Assembly (NCBI GenBank): GCA_016286205.1
Contig: JAEESF010000007.1
Coordinates: 62,001-126,000 of the forward strand
Source of the DNA: Colicola sp016286205
Lineage (GTDB): Bacteria > Bacteroidota > Bacteroidia > Bacteroidales > Paludibacteraceae
DNA: 64,000 bases
Direction: 5' to 3'
Shown here piece by piece: positions 7,195 through 14,288 of the stretch. Made by a program: the position numbers and the translations under genes. Every line of letters starts with the position of its first letter. The first letter of the stretch is position 1. Below the pieces are notes generated by a model. It was not told the origin of the DNA, made no database searches, and was given only the letters and a program-made list of their open reading frames with translations.

Positions 7195-8160
7195 ATGAAA
7201 AAAATCTTTCTTTTGTGTGCAATCGTTGGCCTTCTGATGGCTTGTAAGGACAAAAATCAACCGGAAGAACCGCAAGATCCTGTTGTTACCACTGATCCGC
7301 AACCGCAACCGACATCCGAAGATGCCATGACAGCCTATCTGAACAATCCCGTGGCATGGAATGGCAATTTCATCGAAATAACCAACGCGATGTTGCTTCA
7401 GCCGTCCGTTGACTTTCCTTCGCTCTCCTATACGCCGCAAGACGGCACATGGCCCATCGACGTGACGGTCAACTATGGCGACTCGGCTATTGGCGTTGAT
7501 GGCCTGGAGCACAGCGGAATCATGCGTATTCACGCTACAGGTCCGTTGGAGGAAGAGGGGTCGGTCTTCGTTCCTACGTTCGAGCAATTCAAGGTGTACG
7601 GAGCTTTGCTTTCCGGTACACAAACCATCACCAACATCGGCCGCAACACGGCTGGAAATCTGGTCTTCGATGTAACGGTTGCCAACGGCATGCTGAATGC
7701 CAACAGCGAGTATATCTACTCCGAGCACACGTCTCGCGAACTAGTGGCCGGTTTGGACGACAATGGCCATTTCCTGACCGATCCCACAACCCATCAGTAC
7801 AGCATAACCGGCGAAATGCGGATGGTCAGCACGGTAGATACTGTCCCCGGTTATACGGTTACGATTGATACGGTGCCAATGCTTGTCAGCGTGGGCGATA
7901 TCTATCCAACGGGCGGCGAGATGCACGTAGCGTTGGACGAACCAATGACGTTCCAGATGAATGTCAGCGGATTCCAGGGACCGGTGGCTATCCAGTACCT
8001 CAATCTTATCTTTACCGGCAAAACCGATCAAGGCAACTACGGCGTCAAAATGGTCGTTACCATGCAGATGGGCTTCTTCGCTGTCAATATCGCCATACTT
8101 TGCGAACTCAACGAAGATGGAGTGGTTCCTGATAGCATTCAATACGAACTAATACAATAA
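7195..8160 (+). CDS. Secreted lipoprotein, unknown beta-rich family
   Basis: 321 residues. MKKIFLLCAIVGLLMACKDK is a lipoprotein signal with the lipidated cysteine at residue 17, followed by a low-complexity E/P/D/Q/T linker (~18-45). The rest is strand-rich with alternating hydrophobic and polar residues (WPIDVTVNYGDS, GEMRMVSTVDTV, MVVTMQMGFFAV), typical of an extracellular beta-sandwich. No catalytic motif. The ATG at 7195 fits the promoter; the longer upstream frame overlaps it. It may be co-transcribed with the fucose-isomerase-like gene 35 nt downstream. Probably exposed on the outer membrane; function not known. Confidence 0.75.
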   Translation: MKKIFLLCAIVGLLMACKDKNQPEEPQDPVVTTDPQPQPTSEDAMTAYLNNPVAWNGNFIEITNAMLLQPSVDFPSLSYTPQDGTWPIDVTVNYGDSAIGVDGLEHSGIMRIHATGPLEEEGSVFVPTFEQFKVYGALLSGTQTITNIGRNTAGNLVFDVTVANGMLNANSEYIYSEHTSRELVAGLDDNGHFLTDPTTHQYSITGEMRMVSTVDTVPGYTVTIDTVPMLVSVGDIYPTGGEMHVALDEPMTFQMNVSGFQGPVAIQYLNLIFTGKTDQGNYGVKMVVTMQMGFFAVNIAILCELNEDGVVPDSIQYELIQ

Positions 8161-8161
8161 T

Positions 8162-8189
8162 CACAAATTACAAATTACAAATCACAAAT
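8162..8189. repeat. Heptamer tandem repeat
   Basis: Four 7-nt units: CACAAAT, TACAAAT, TACAAAT, CACAAAT, filling the gap between the lipoprotein and the isomerase-like gene, 6 bases before the ATG. It could influence ribosome loading; a diverged version (CAAATTACAAAATC...) precedes the aldolase start at 11383. Confidence 0.6.
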
Positions 8190-8195
8190 AATACC

Positions 8196-9290
8196 ATGAT
8201 GCTACATATCCTTTCCAGTAGCCTGCATACTGAGGCACTGGAATTACCATTCCAATTGCCTGAATCGTTTCTTCAGAACCATCAGGTGGTTGCCGTTCTG
8301 ACCGGTGGAACAGAGAGTCGATTCGTTCAATTAGTCAACGAAGGGCTGATTGACCTTCATCAGCCTGTCTATCTGATGGTTAGCGGCCATAGCAATTCAC
8401 TGGCTGCCTCGTTGGAGATTCTCAGTTACATCCGTCTCCACAACGGAATCGGCAAAGTGATGCAGAATGCCGATGACACACTCCTTCCGTCTGGCAACGA
8501 GTGGCAAAAACTCAGCGCAGCTCCTTCCGACCAAGTACTCCGCAGCGACCAACCTCTGCGCTTGGGCGTAGTGGGCATGCCTTCCGATTGGCTCATCGCC
8601 TCCGGTGTCGATTATGAGGAAGTGTTGCGTAAGATGAATATCCGTTTAGTAGATATTCCTATCGAGCGAATGACTAGTCTCGGCGAAGTGGATGGCGGTC
8701 TGGATGGCGCCAATCGCATCTACGAACGATTGAAAGAACTAGTCCTGGAGTTTGATCTTCAGGGAGTTACGCTCCGTTGTTTTGATTTGTTAACCACAGT
8801 CAAAAATACTGGTTGTATGGCCCTTAGCCGATTGAATGACGAAGGTATTCCTGCTGCCTGCGAAGGCGATATCCCAACATTGCTGACGATGATGCTCTGC
8901 CGCAAACTGACCGGCGAACTTTGTTTCCAGGTCAATCCCGCGCGTATCCAACCAGACGGCAAGATTCTTTTCGCCCATTGTACGTTGCCACTACGGATGA
9001 CTGAGAAGCACGAACTGACCACTCATTTCGAATCTGGTATAGGCGTGGCTATTCACGGCGATTTGCCTACTGGCGATTATACGCTCGTCAAGCTCTCCGG
9101 CGATATGACTCGACTCCTGGCCGAAAATGTGGTATTAGAGCGCTGCCAGTTCGAACCCAATCTCTGTCGTACGCAAGTCTGGATCCAGGCAACACCGGAC
9201 GTCAGCCATTATCTACTCTCCGCACCGATAGCCAATCACCACGTCCTGATTCGCGGACATCACGCCAACCAACTCAGAGGAAAAGTTTAG
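8196..9290 (+). CDS. L-fucose/arabinose isomerase-like protein
   Basis: 364 residues (ATG 8196 or the adjacent ATG 8199). The C-terminal half follows the fucose/arabinose isomerase pattern: ACEGDIPTLLTM with Glu223 and Asp225, a G-E-L-C-F-Q-V-N strand, AHCTLPLRM, a HFESGIGVA His/Glu stretch and DYTLVKLSGD before a Thr-Gln strand. In true isomerases the two acidic residues and a His bind the metal. The N-terminal domain has a TGGTESRF loop and SGHSNSLAASLE helix. The protein is shorter than bacterial L-fucose isomerases (about 590) and closer to the compact family members common in Bacteroidota, whose substrates are mostly unassigned. No sugar catabolic genes lie beside it, so the substrate cannot be inferred. 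Confidence 0.6.
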   Translation: MMLHILSSSLHTEALELPFQLPESFLQNHQVVAVLTGGTESRFVQLVNEGLIDLHQPVYLMVSGHSNSLAASLEILSYIRLHNGIGKVMQNADDTLLPSGNEWQKLSAAPSDQVLRSDQPLRLGVVGMPSDWLIASGVDYEEVLRKMNIRLVDIPIERMTSLGEVDGGLDGANRIYERLKELVLEFDLQGVTLRCFDLLTTVKNTGCMALSRLNDEGIPAACEGDIPTLLTMMLCRKLTGELCFQVNPARIQPDGKILFAHCTLPLRMTEKHELTTHFESGIGVAIHGDLPTGDYTLVKLSGDMTRLLAENVVLERCQFEPNLCRTQVWIQATPDVSHYLLSAPIANHHVLIRGHHANQLRGKV

Positions 9291-9348
9291 CCGAAAAAGA
9301 GGGAACGCAAAGTGCAGATTGCAGATTGAAGATTTTCAAATAAAAATC

Positions 9349-9379
9349 TTGCAGGTTCGAAAAAATTGTAGTAATTTTG
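9349..9379 (+). promoter_or_regulatory. Promoter for the OPT transporter operon
   Basis: -33 TTG at 9349-9351 and -7 TAATTTTG at 9372-9379, 20 nt apart, 22 bases before the ATG at 9402. Upstream (9313-9333) lies a short heptamer repeat GCAGATT, GCAGATT, GAAGATT. Confidence 0.7.
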
Positions 9380-9401
9380 CAGGCGAAAAAAGAAGCGAAT
9401 T

Positions 9402-11339
9402 ATGAATAAACTACCTGACAACGCCTCGCGTCCACTCAAACCGGGTGAGAATTACGAACCTATTCTGCGTCCGGACAAAGAGTATCCGGAAGTAACCCCT
9501 TATAGCGTCAGCATTGGTGTGCTGATGGCAGTTATTTTCTCCGCCGCTGCGGCTTATCTTGGTTTGAAAGTCGGCCAGGTGTTCGAGGCGGCTATTCCAA
9601 TTGCTATCATCGCCGTGAGTTTGTCATCCATCCTCAAGCGCAAGAATGCGATAGGCGAGAATGTGATGATTCAGTCTATCGGAGCCAGTTCTGGAGTTAT
9701 CGTGGCGGGAGCTATCTTCACGTTGCCTGCGTTGTACATCCTCCAGGCAAAATATCCGGAGATGACGGTTACGTTCGAGCAGATTTTCCTCTCTTCGCTT
9801 TTAGGTGGCTGTTTGGGAATATTGTTCTTGATTCCTTTCCGCCGCTATTTTGTCAAGGAGAAACACGGCGAATATCCTTTCCCGGAGGCAACCGCTACGA
9901 CGCAAGTACTCGTTAGCGGTGAATCGGCCAATCAAGCCAAACCGCTTATCTGGGCTGCGGCCATAGGCGGCTTGTACGATTTTGTTGTTTCGACGTTTGG
10001 CCTTTGGACCGAACAGCTCTCCACGCGAATGACCGGTTGGGGCGAGATGATTGCTACCAAATTCAAACTGGTCTTCTCTATCAATACTTCGGCTGCTGTG
10101 CTTGGTCTGGGGTACATCATCGGACTGAAATATGCGGCTATCATCTGTGCCGGTTCATTCTTCGTTTGGTGGGTTTTACTGCCTGTTCTGGGTTCGCTGC
10201 CTGGATTGGAAGCAACCGATCCACAAGTCCTCTTCACCTCTTACGGACGCAATATCGGTATCGGTGCCATTGCGATGGCCGGACTGATTGGTATCGTTCG
10301 CTCGTGGGGAGTGATCAAGAGTGCTGTCGGCTTGGCAGGAAAAGAACTCGGCGGGCGTGGCAAGGAAGTGGCGCAAGCTAGCATCCGCACCGATCGTGAC
10401 CTGAGCATGAAATTGCTCATCATTGCTGTTATCGCAGCCTTGCTCTGCACACTCGTTTTCTTCTGGGTAGGCGTGCTGCACAATTTCTGGCAAGCGCTAG
10501 TGGCCTTCATCGTAGTGACGGTTATCGCTTTCCTCTTTACAACGGTCGCTGCCAATGCGATCGCGATTGTCGGTAGCAATCCTGTTTCGGGTATGACACT
10601 CATGACGCTCATCATTGCATCAGTCGTTTTCGTGGCTGTGGGCATGAAAGGCACGAGCGGAATGGTGGGAGCCATGGTCATCGGCGGAGTCGTTTGTACG
10701 GCTTTGAGTATGGCCGGAGGATTTATCACCGATCTGAAAATCGGTTACTGGATTGGTTCTACGCCGCGTAAACAGGAGACGTGGAAATTCCTCGGTACAC
10801 TGGTTTCTGCAGCTACCGTGGGCGGCGTGATGATCATACTGAACAAAACCTATGGTTTCACCGGCGATAATGCGCTCGTGGCACCTCAAGCTAACGCCAT
10901 GGCTGCGGTTATCGAACCGTTGATGTCGGGGCAAGGAGCGCCATGGATGCTCTATCTGGCCGGCGCCGTTTTAGCATTAATCCTCAGTCAACTGGGAGTG
11001 CCAGTCCTACCGTTTGCATTGGGTATGTTTATTCCGTTGATGCTGAATACGCCGCTATTGGTAGGTGGAGCTATTTCCTGGTTGGTTAGTCGCCAACGCG
11101 AGAAAGACGGCAAGGAAGCCGAGGCTAAGGCACAAGCGCGTCAGGAGAAAGGCACACTCATCGCTTCCGGATTCATCGCCGGAGGTGCATTGATGGGCGT
11201 TGTTTCGGCTATCGTTAAGTTCTGCGGTGCTGATTGCTATCTGAGTCAGTGGGCCGGAAGCGGCAGTGCAGCTTTGCTGGGCATTGTGGCGTATGTCGGA
11301 CTGATTACCTACTTCATTGTTTCGGCACAGAAAAAGTAA
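9402..11339 (+). CDS. OPT family oligopeptide transporter
   Basis: 645 residues, inner membrane, with about 14-16 hydrophobic helices. Diagnostic features of the OPT family are the N-terminal SIGVLMAVIFSAAAAYLGLK helix, GEYPFPEATATTQVL (the conserved P-F-P-x-A motif), and Gly-rich helices such as SNPVSGMTLMTLI. Bacterial OPT proteins take up small peptides by proton symport. The length matches the PepT/OPT type found in Bacteroidales. It has its own promoter and is followed after 43 nt by fba and then a CoA-transferase, all on the same strand with no visible promoter between, so the three may form an operon linking peptide uptake with central carbon and acetate metabolism (inference). Confidence 0.9.
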   Translation: MNKLPDNASRPLKPGENYEPILRPDKEYPEVTPYSVSIGVLMAVIFSAAAAYLGLKVGQVFEAAIPIAIIAVSLSSILKRKNAIGENVMIQSIGASSGVIVAGAIFTLPALYILQAKYPEMTVTFEQIFLSSLLGGCLGILFLIPFRRYFVKEKHGEYPFPEATATTQVLVSGESANQAKPLIWAAAIGGLYDFVVSTFGLWTEQLSTRMTGWGEMIATKFKLVFSINTSAAVLGLGYIIGLKYAAIICAGSFFVWWVLLPVLGSLPGLEATDPQVLFTSYGRNIGIGAIAMAGLIGIVRSWGVIKSAVGLAGKELGGRGKEVAQASIRTDRDLSMKLLIIAVIAALLCTLVFFWVGVLHNFWQALVAFIVVTVIAFLFTTVAANAIAIVGSNPVSGMTLMTLIIASVVFVAVGMKGTSGMVGAMVIGGVVCTALSMAGGFITDLKIGYWIGSTPRKQETWKFLGTLVSAATVGGVMIILNKTYGFTGDNALVAPQANAMAAVIEPLMSGQGAPWMLYLAGAVLALILSQLGVPVLPFALGMFIPLMLNTPLLVGGAISWLVSRQREKDGKEAEAKAQARQEKGTLIASGFIAGGALMGVVSAIVKFCGADCYLSQWAGSGSAALLGIVAYVGLITYFIVSAQKK

Positions 11340-11382
11340 CAAATTACAAAATCATATATAACAAATCAAAAATCTTACAATT

Positions 11383-12384
11383 ATGGTATCTTACAAAGAA
11401 CTAGGCCTGGTGAACACTCGTGAGATGTTCGCAAAGGCAATCAAGGGTGGCTATGCTATCCCTGCTTTCAATTTCAACAACATGGAGCAGCTCCAGGCTA
11501 TTATCAAGGCTTCTGCTGAGACCAAGAGCCCGGTTATTCTCCAGGTTTCTAAAGGTGCGCGCAACTACGCAAACCAAACTCTCCTCCGCTACATGGCACA
11601 GGGTGCTGTTGAGTATGCTAAGGAATTAGGTTGGGAGCATCCGCAGATCTGTCTGCACCTCGACCATGGTGATAGCTTCGAACTCTGCAAGAGCTGCGTT
11701 GACTTCGGTTTCTCTAGCGTCATGATCGATGCTTCTTCTCTGCCTTACGAGGAGAATATCGCTCTTACCAAGAAAGTGGTTGACTATGCTCATCAGTACG
11801 ACGTAACTGTTGAGGCTGAGTTGGGCGTTTTGGCCGGTGTAGAAGACGAAGTATCGTCGGCAGTTAGCCACTATACCAAACCGGAAGAAGTAGTTGACTT
11901 TGCTACCCGCACAGGTTGCGACAGTTTGGCTATCTCTATCGGTACTAGCCACGGAGCATACAAGTTTACTCCGGAGCAATGTACTCGTGACCCGAAAACA
12001 GGCAAACTCGTTCCTCCTCCATTGGCATTCGATGTGCTCGACGCTATCATGGAGCAACTCCCTGGCTTCCCAATCGTTCTTCACGGTTCGTCCAGCGTTC
12101 CGCAAGAGTATGTGGATATGATCAACCAATATGGTGGTAAACTGCCTGATGCAGTTGGTATTCCCGAGGAGCAACTCCGCAAGGCTGCCAAGAGCGCTGT
12201 TTGCAAAATCAATATCGATTCCGATAGCCGTCTGGCGTTCACCGCTGCGGTACGCAAAGTATTCGCTGAAAAACCGGGTGAGTTCGACCCACGTAAATAC
12301 TGCGGTCCTGCTCGCGATTTGATGGAGCAACTTTACAAGCACAAAATCATCAACGTGCTAGGTAGCGACGGAAAGGCATTATAA
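11383..12384 (+). CDS. fba: Class II fructose-bisphosphate aldolase
   Basis: 333 residues; cleaves fructose-1,6-bisphosphate to glyceraldehyde-3-phosphate and dihydroxyacetone phosphate in glycolysis and the reverse in gluconeogenesis. Class II zinc enzyme: HLDHGDS with Asp94 (catalytic) and His95 (Zn), VEAELG with Glu146, GTSHGAYK with His190 (Zn), and VLHGSSSVP with His234 (Zn). NIDSDSRLAF near the C-terminus is the sugar-phosphate binding loop. Length matches the type seen in Bacteroides. The start is preceded by an AT-rich CAAATTACAAAATC spacer, with no recognisable promoter. Confidence 0.95.
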   Translation: MVSYKELGLVNTREMFAKAIKGGYAIPAFNFNNMEQLQAIIKASAETKSPVILQVSKGARNYANQTLLRYMAQGAVEYAKELGWEHPQICLHLDHGDSFELCKSCVDFGFSSVMIDASSLPYEENIALTKKVVDYAHQYDVTVEAELGVLAGVEDEVSSAVSHYTKPEEVVDFATRTGCDSLAISIGTSHGAYKFTPEQCTRDPKTGKLVPPPLAFDVLDAIMEQLPGFPIVLHGSSSVPQEYVDMINQYGGKLPDAVGIPEEQLRKAAKSAVCKINIDSDSRLAFTAAVRKVFAEKPGEFDPRKYCGPARDLMEQLYKHKIINVLGSDGKAL

Positions 12385-12415
12385 ATAAGTCGAAAGACAC
12401 AAATTGCAGACAACA

Positions 12416-13912
12416 ATGGCTTTACCATTTATGACAGCCGAAGAGGCTGCTGAGTTGATTCAACATGGTGACGTTTTGGGCATGGGTGGATTTACTGCCA
12501 CCGGAGTGCCCAAGGCGGTTCCATTCGCCTTAGCACAGCGCGCTGAGCGCTTGCATGCAGAGGGCAAGCCTTTTCGTGTAGGATTGGAGACGGGCGCCTC
12601 GATGGGCGATAGTTGTGATGGCGCATTGGCGCGCGCACATGCCGTAGAGTTCCGTACACCTTACCAGTCGAACAAATCGATGCGCGAGGAAATCAATGCC
12701 GAGGGTACACATTATTTCGACATGCACTTGAGCCACATGGCACAAGACCTGCGTTACGGTTTTCTGCCCAAACCCCAATGGGCTATTATCGAGGCTTCGT
12801 ATGTAGGTGAAGATGGCACAATCGTTCCGGCTGCAGGTGTGGGAATCATGCCTACCATCTGCCGCATGGCGGATAAAATCATCATAGAGTTGAACGAAAT
12901 GTTCCCTGCTACTATGCGTGGCATGCATGACCTCTATGAGCCGCTTGATCCGCCTTACCGCAAGGAGATTCCTATCTACAAACCATCAGACCGCTGCGGC
13001 TCCGATCATATCAAGGTTGATCCCGCTAAGATAGCAGCAGTGGTGAAAACGAATCGTCCGAACGAGATTCCTGCTTTCACACCAGTGGATGCTGTTACTG
13101 CGAAAATAGGTGAGAATGTTGCTCTCTTCCTCGAGAAAGAGTTACGCGAAGGACGCATTCCTGCTTCTTTCCTGCCTATCCAAAGTGGTGTAGGAAATGT
13201 GGCAAATGCCGTACTTGGCGAACTTGGTAAGAACCCGCATATCCCGCCATTTGAGATGTATTCCGAAGTGGTACAGGACTCTGTAGTGGATCTGATCAAA
13301 GCCGGACATTGCAAGTTCGCTTCGGGATGCTCCCTGCGTCTCGTAGAAAGCAAGATGGCAGAGGTATTGGCTGACCTCGATTTCTATCGCGACAAACTGC
13401 TACTCCGTCCGCAGGAGACTTCCAATAATCCAGAGTTGATTCGCCGAATGGGACTCATCGCTATCAACACGGCACTTGAGGCAGATATCTACGGAAACGT
13501 CAACTCGACGCATGTATGCGGTACAAAGATGATGAATGGTATCGGTGGGTCGGGTGATTTCGCACGCAATGCTTATTTGAGTATCTTCACTACAGCTTCA
13601 ACAGCGAAGAATGGTGCTATCTCTTCTATCGTGCCTATGGTTACACACCTCGATCATTCCGAGCACTCTGTTAAGGTTCTTGTAACCGAACAAGGTGTAG
13701 CTGACTTGCGCGGCAAGAGTCCGCGTCAGCGCGCTGAGGAAATCATCAACAATTGTGTGGCTCCTGAGTACAGAGAGATGCTGCGCGACTACTTGAAGTT
13801 GGCTAAGCATGGCCAAACGCAACACGAGTTGAGTTGTGCTTTCGCTATGCATGAAGAGTTCATGAAGAGTGGGGATATGCGTAATACTCGCTGGGAAAAT
13901 TACAAGCGCTAA
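12416..13912 (+). CDS. Acetyl-CoA hydrolase/transferase (succinyl- or propionyl-CoA:acetate CoA-transferase)
   Basis: 498 residues. Moves CoA between acyl-CoA and acetate; in Bacteroidales this kind of enzyme releases propionate, succinate or acetate at the end of fermentation. FMTAEEAAELI at the start, GMGGFTATGVPKAVP (CoA-binding glycine loop), a YSEVVQDS motif whose Glu284 is at the position of the catalytic glutamate of AarC-type enzymes, and NGIGGSGDFARNAYLS. ATG 12416 is preferred over a TTG four codons upstream. It ends 31-nt spaced genes and is followed by a good terminator. Exact acyl-CoA preference cannot be read from sequence. Confidence 0.9.
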   Translation: MALPFMTAEEAAELIQHGDVLGMGGFTATGVPKAVPFALAQRAERLHAEGKPFRVGLETGASMGDSCDGALARAHAVEFRTPYQSNKSMREEINAEGTHYFDMHLSHMAQDLRYGFLPKPQWAIIEASYVGEDGTIVPAAGVGIMPTICRMADKIIIELNEMFPATMRGMHDLYEPLDPPYRKEIPIYKPSDRCGSDHIKVDPAKIAAVVKTNRPNEIPAFTPVDAVTAKIGENVALFLEKELREGRIPASFLPIQSGVGNVANAVLGELGKNPHIPPFEMYSEVVQDSVVDLIKAGHCKFASGCSLRLVESKMAEVLADLDFYRDKLLLRPQETSNNPELIRRMGLIAINTALEADIYGNVNSTHVCGTKMMNGIGGSGDFARNAYLSIFTTASTAKNGAISSIVPMVTHLDHSEHSVKVLVTEQGVADLRGKSPRQRAEEIINNCVAPEYREMLRDYLKLAKHGQTQHELSCAFAMHEEFMKSGDMRNTRWENYKR

Positions 13913-13937
13913 AATCCAGCGAAGATTATTGCAAAAC

Positions 13938-13970
13938 AAAAAAGGGACATCCAATCGGGTGTCCCTTTTT
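13938..13970. terminator. Terminator of the CoA-transferase operon
   Basis: AAGGGACATCC and GGGTGTCCCTT pair around AATC, flanked by A-run and T-run, so it can act in both directions. On the minus strand it also follows the remnant tRNA tail (13971-13989). Confidence 0.8.
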
Positions 13971-14105
13971 GTCGAGAAGAGGCGACTCGTGAATTGCCAA
14001 CGGCAATAATCGACAGAACGTAGTGGCGGAGAACCCCGAGGGCGGAGAGTCGCTTAACAAAAAAGATGGTCATCGACCATCCTTTTGTCGAGAAGAGGCG
14101 ACTCG
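13967..14105 (-). repeat. Duplicated tRNA-Pro 3' tail plus terminator
   Basis: A 23-bp identical segment occurs at 13967-13989 and 14083-14105. In the second it is the 3' part of the intact tRNA-Pro gene; in the first it stands alone. Each copy is followed (minus direction) by an A-run, a hairpin and a T-run, so the tail-terminator block is present twice, 116 bp apart. The 93 bases between contain GCGACTC/GAGTCGC (13982-13988 and about 14046-14052) as an inverted repeat but no tRNA body. It looks like a decayed tandem copy of the tRNA gene. Confidence 0.65.
14058..14086 (-). terminator. tRNA-Pro terminator
   Basis: Minus strand: GGATGGTC and a complementary ACCATC arm around a short loop, ending in TTTTTTG, directly after the tRNA 3' end. 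Confidence 0.75.
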
Positions 14106-14160
14106 AACGCCCGACCCCCACGTCCCGAACGTGGTGCGCTACCAACTGCGCTACTTCTCG
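14088..14160 (-). tRNA. tRNA-Pro (anticodon CGG)
   Basis: Cloverleaf on the minus strand: acceptor CGAGAAG with CTTCTCG, D arm with GCGCAGTTGGTAGCGC, anticodon stem CCACG/CGTGG with loop TTCGGGA (anticodon CGG), T arm with GTTCGAGTC, discriminator A, no encoded CCA. Length 73. A promoter of the shared tRNA type lies upstream and a terminator follows. Confidence 0.92.
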
Positions 14161-14232
14161 GTTTTCAGAGAAAACCTCGATTATTTCTTCGAAATTTTCT
14201 CGTTCGCTTCGCTTATTTCGCGAAAGCGGGTG

Positions 14233-14263
14233 CAAAAGTACTGCTTTTTTTTCAATTACGCAA
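14233..14263 (-). promoter_or_regulatory. tRNA-Pro promoter, shared tRNA module
   Basis: Minus strand -7 TACTTTTG (14233-14240) and -33 TTG (14261-14263), 20 nt apart. It sits inside a 29-bp segment (14223-14251) identical to 27246-27274 before tRNA-Met. Confidence 0.75.
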
Positions 14264-14288
14264 ACTTTTGCATATTTTTTTCGCATTT

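Noticed and set aside
13967..14105. att sites of an integrated element at tRNA-Pro
   Set aside because: The copies are only 116 bp apart with no integrase or cargo between them, and both are followed by terminators, which fits a decayed tandem tRNA better.
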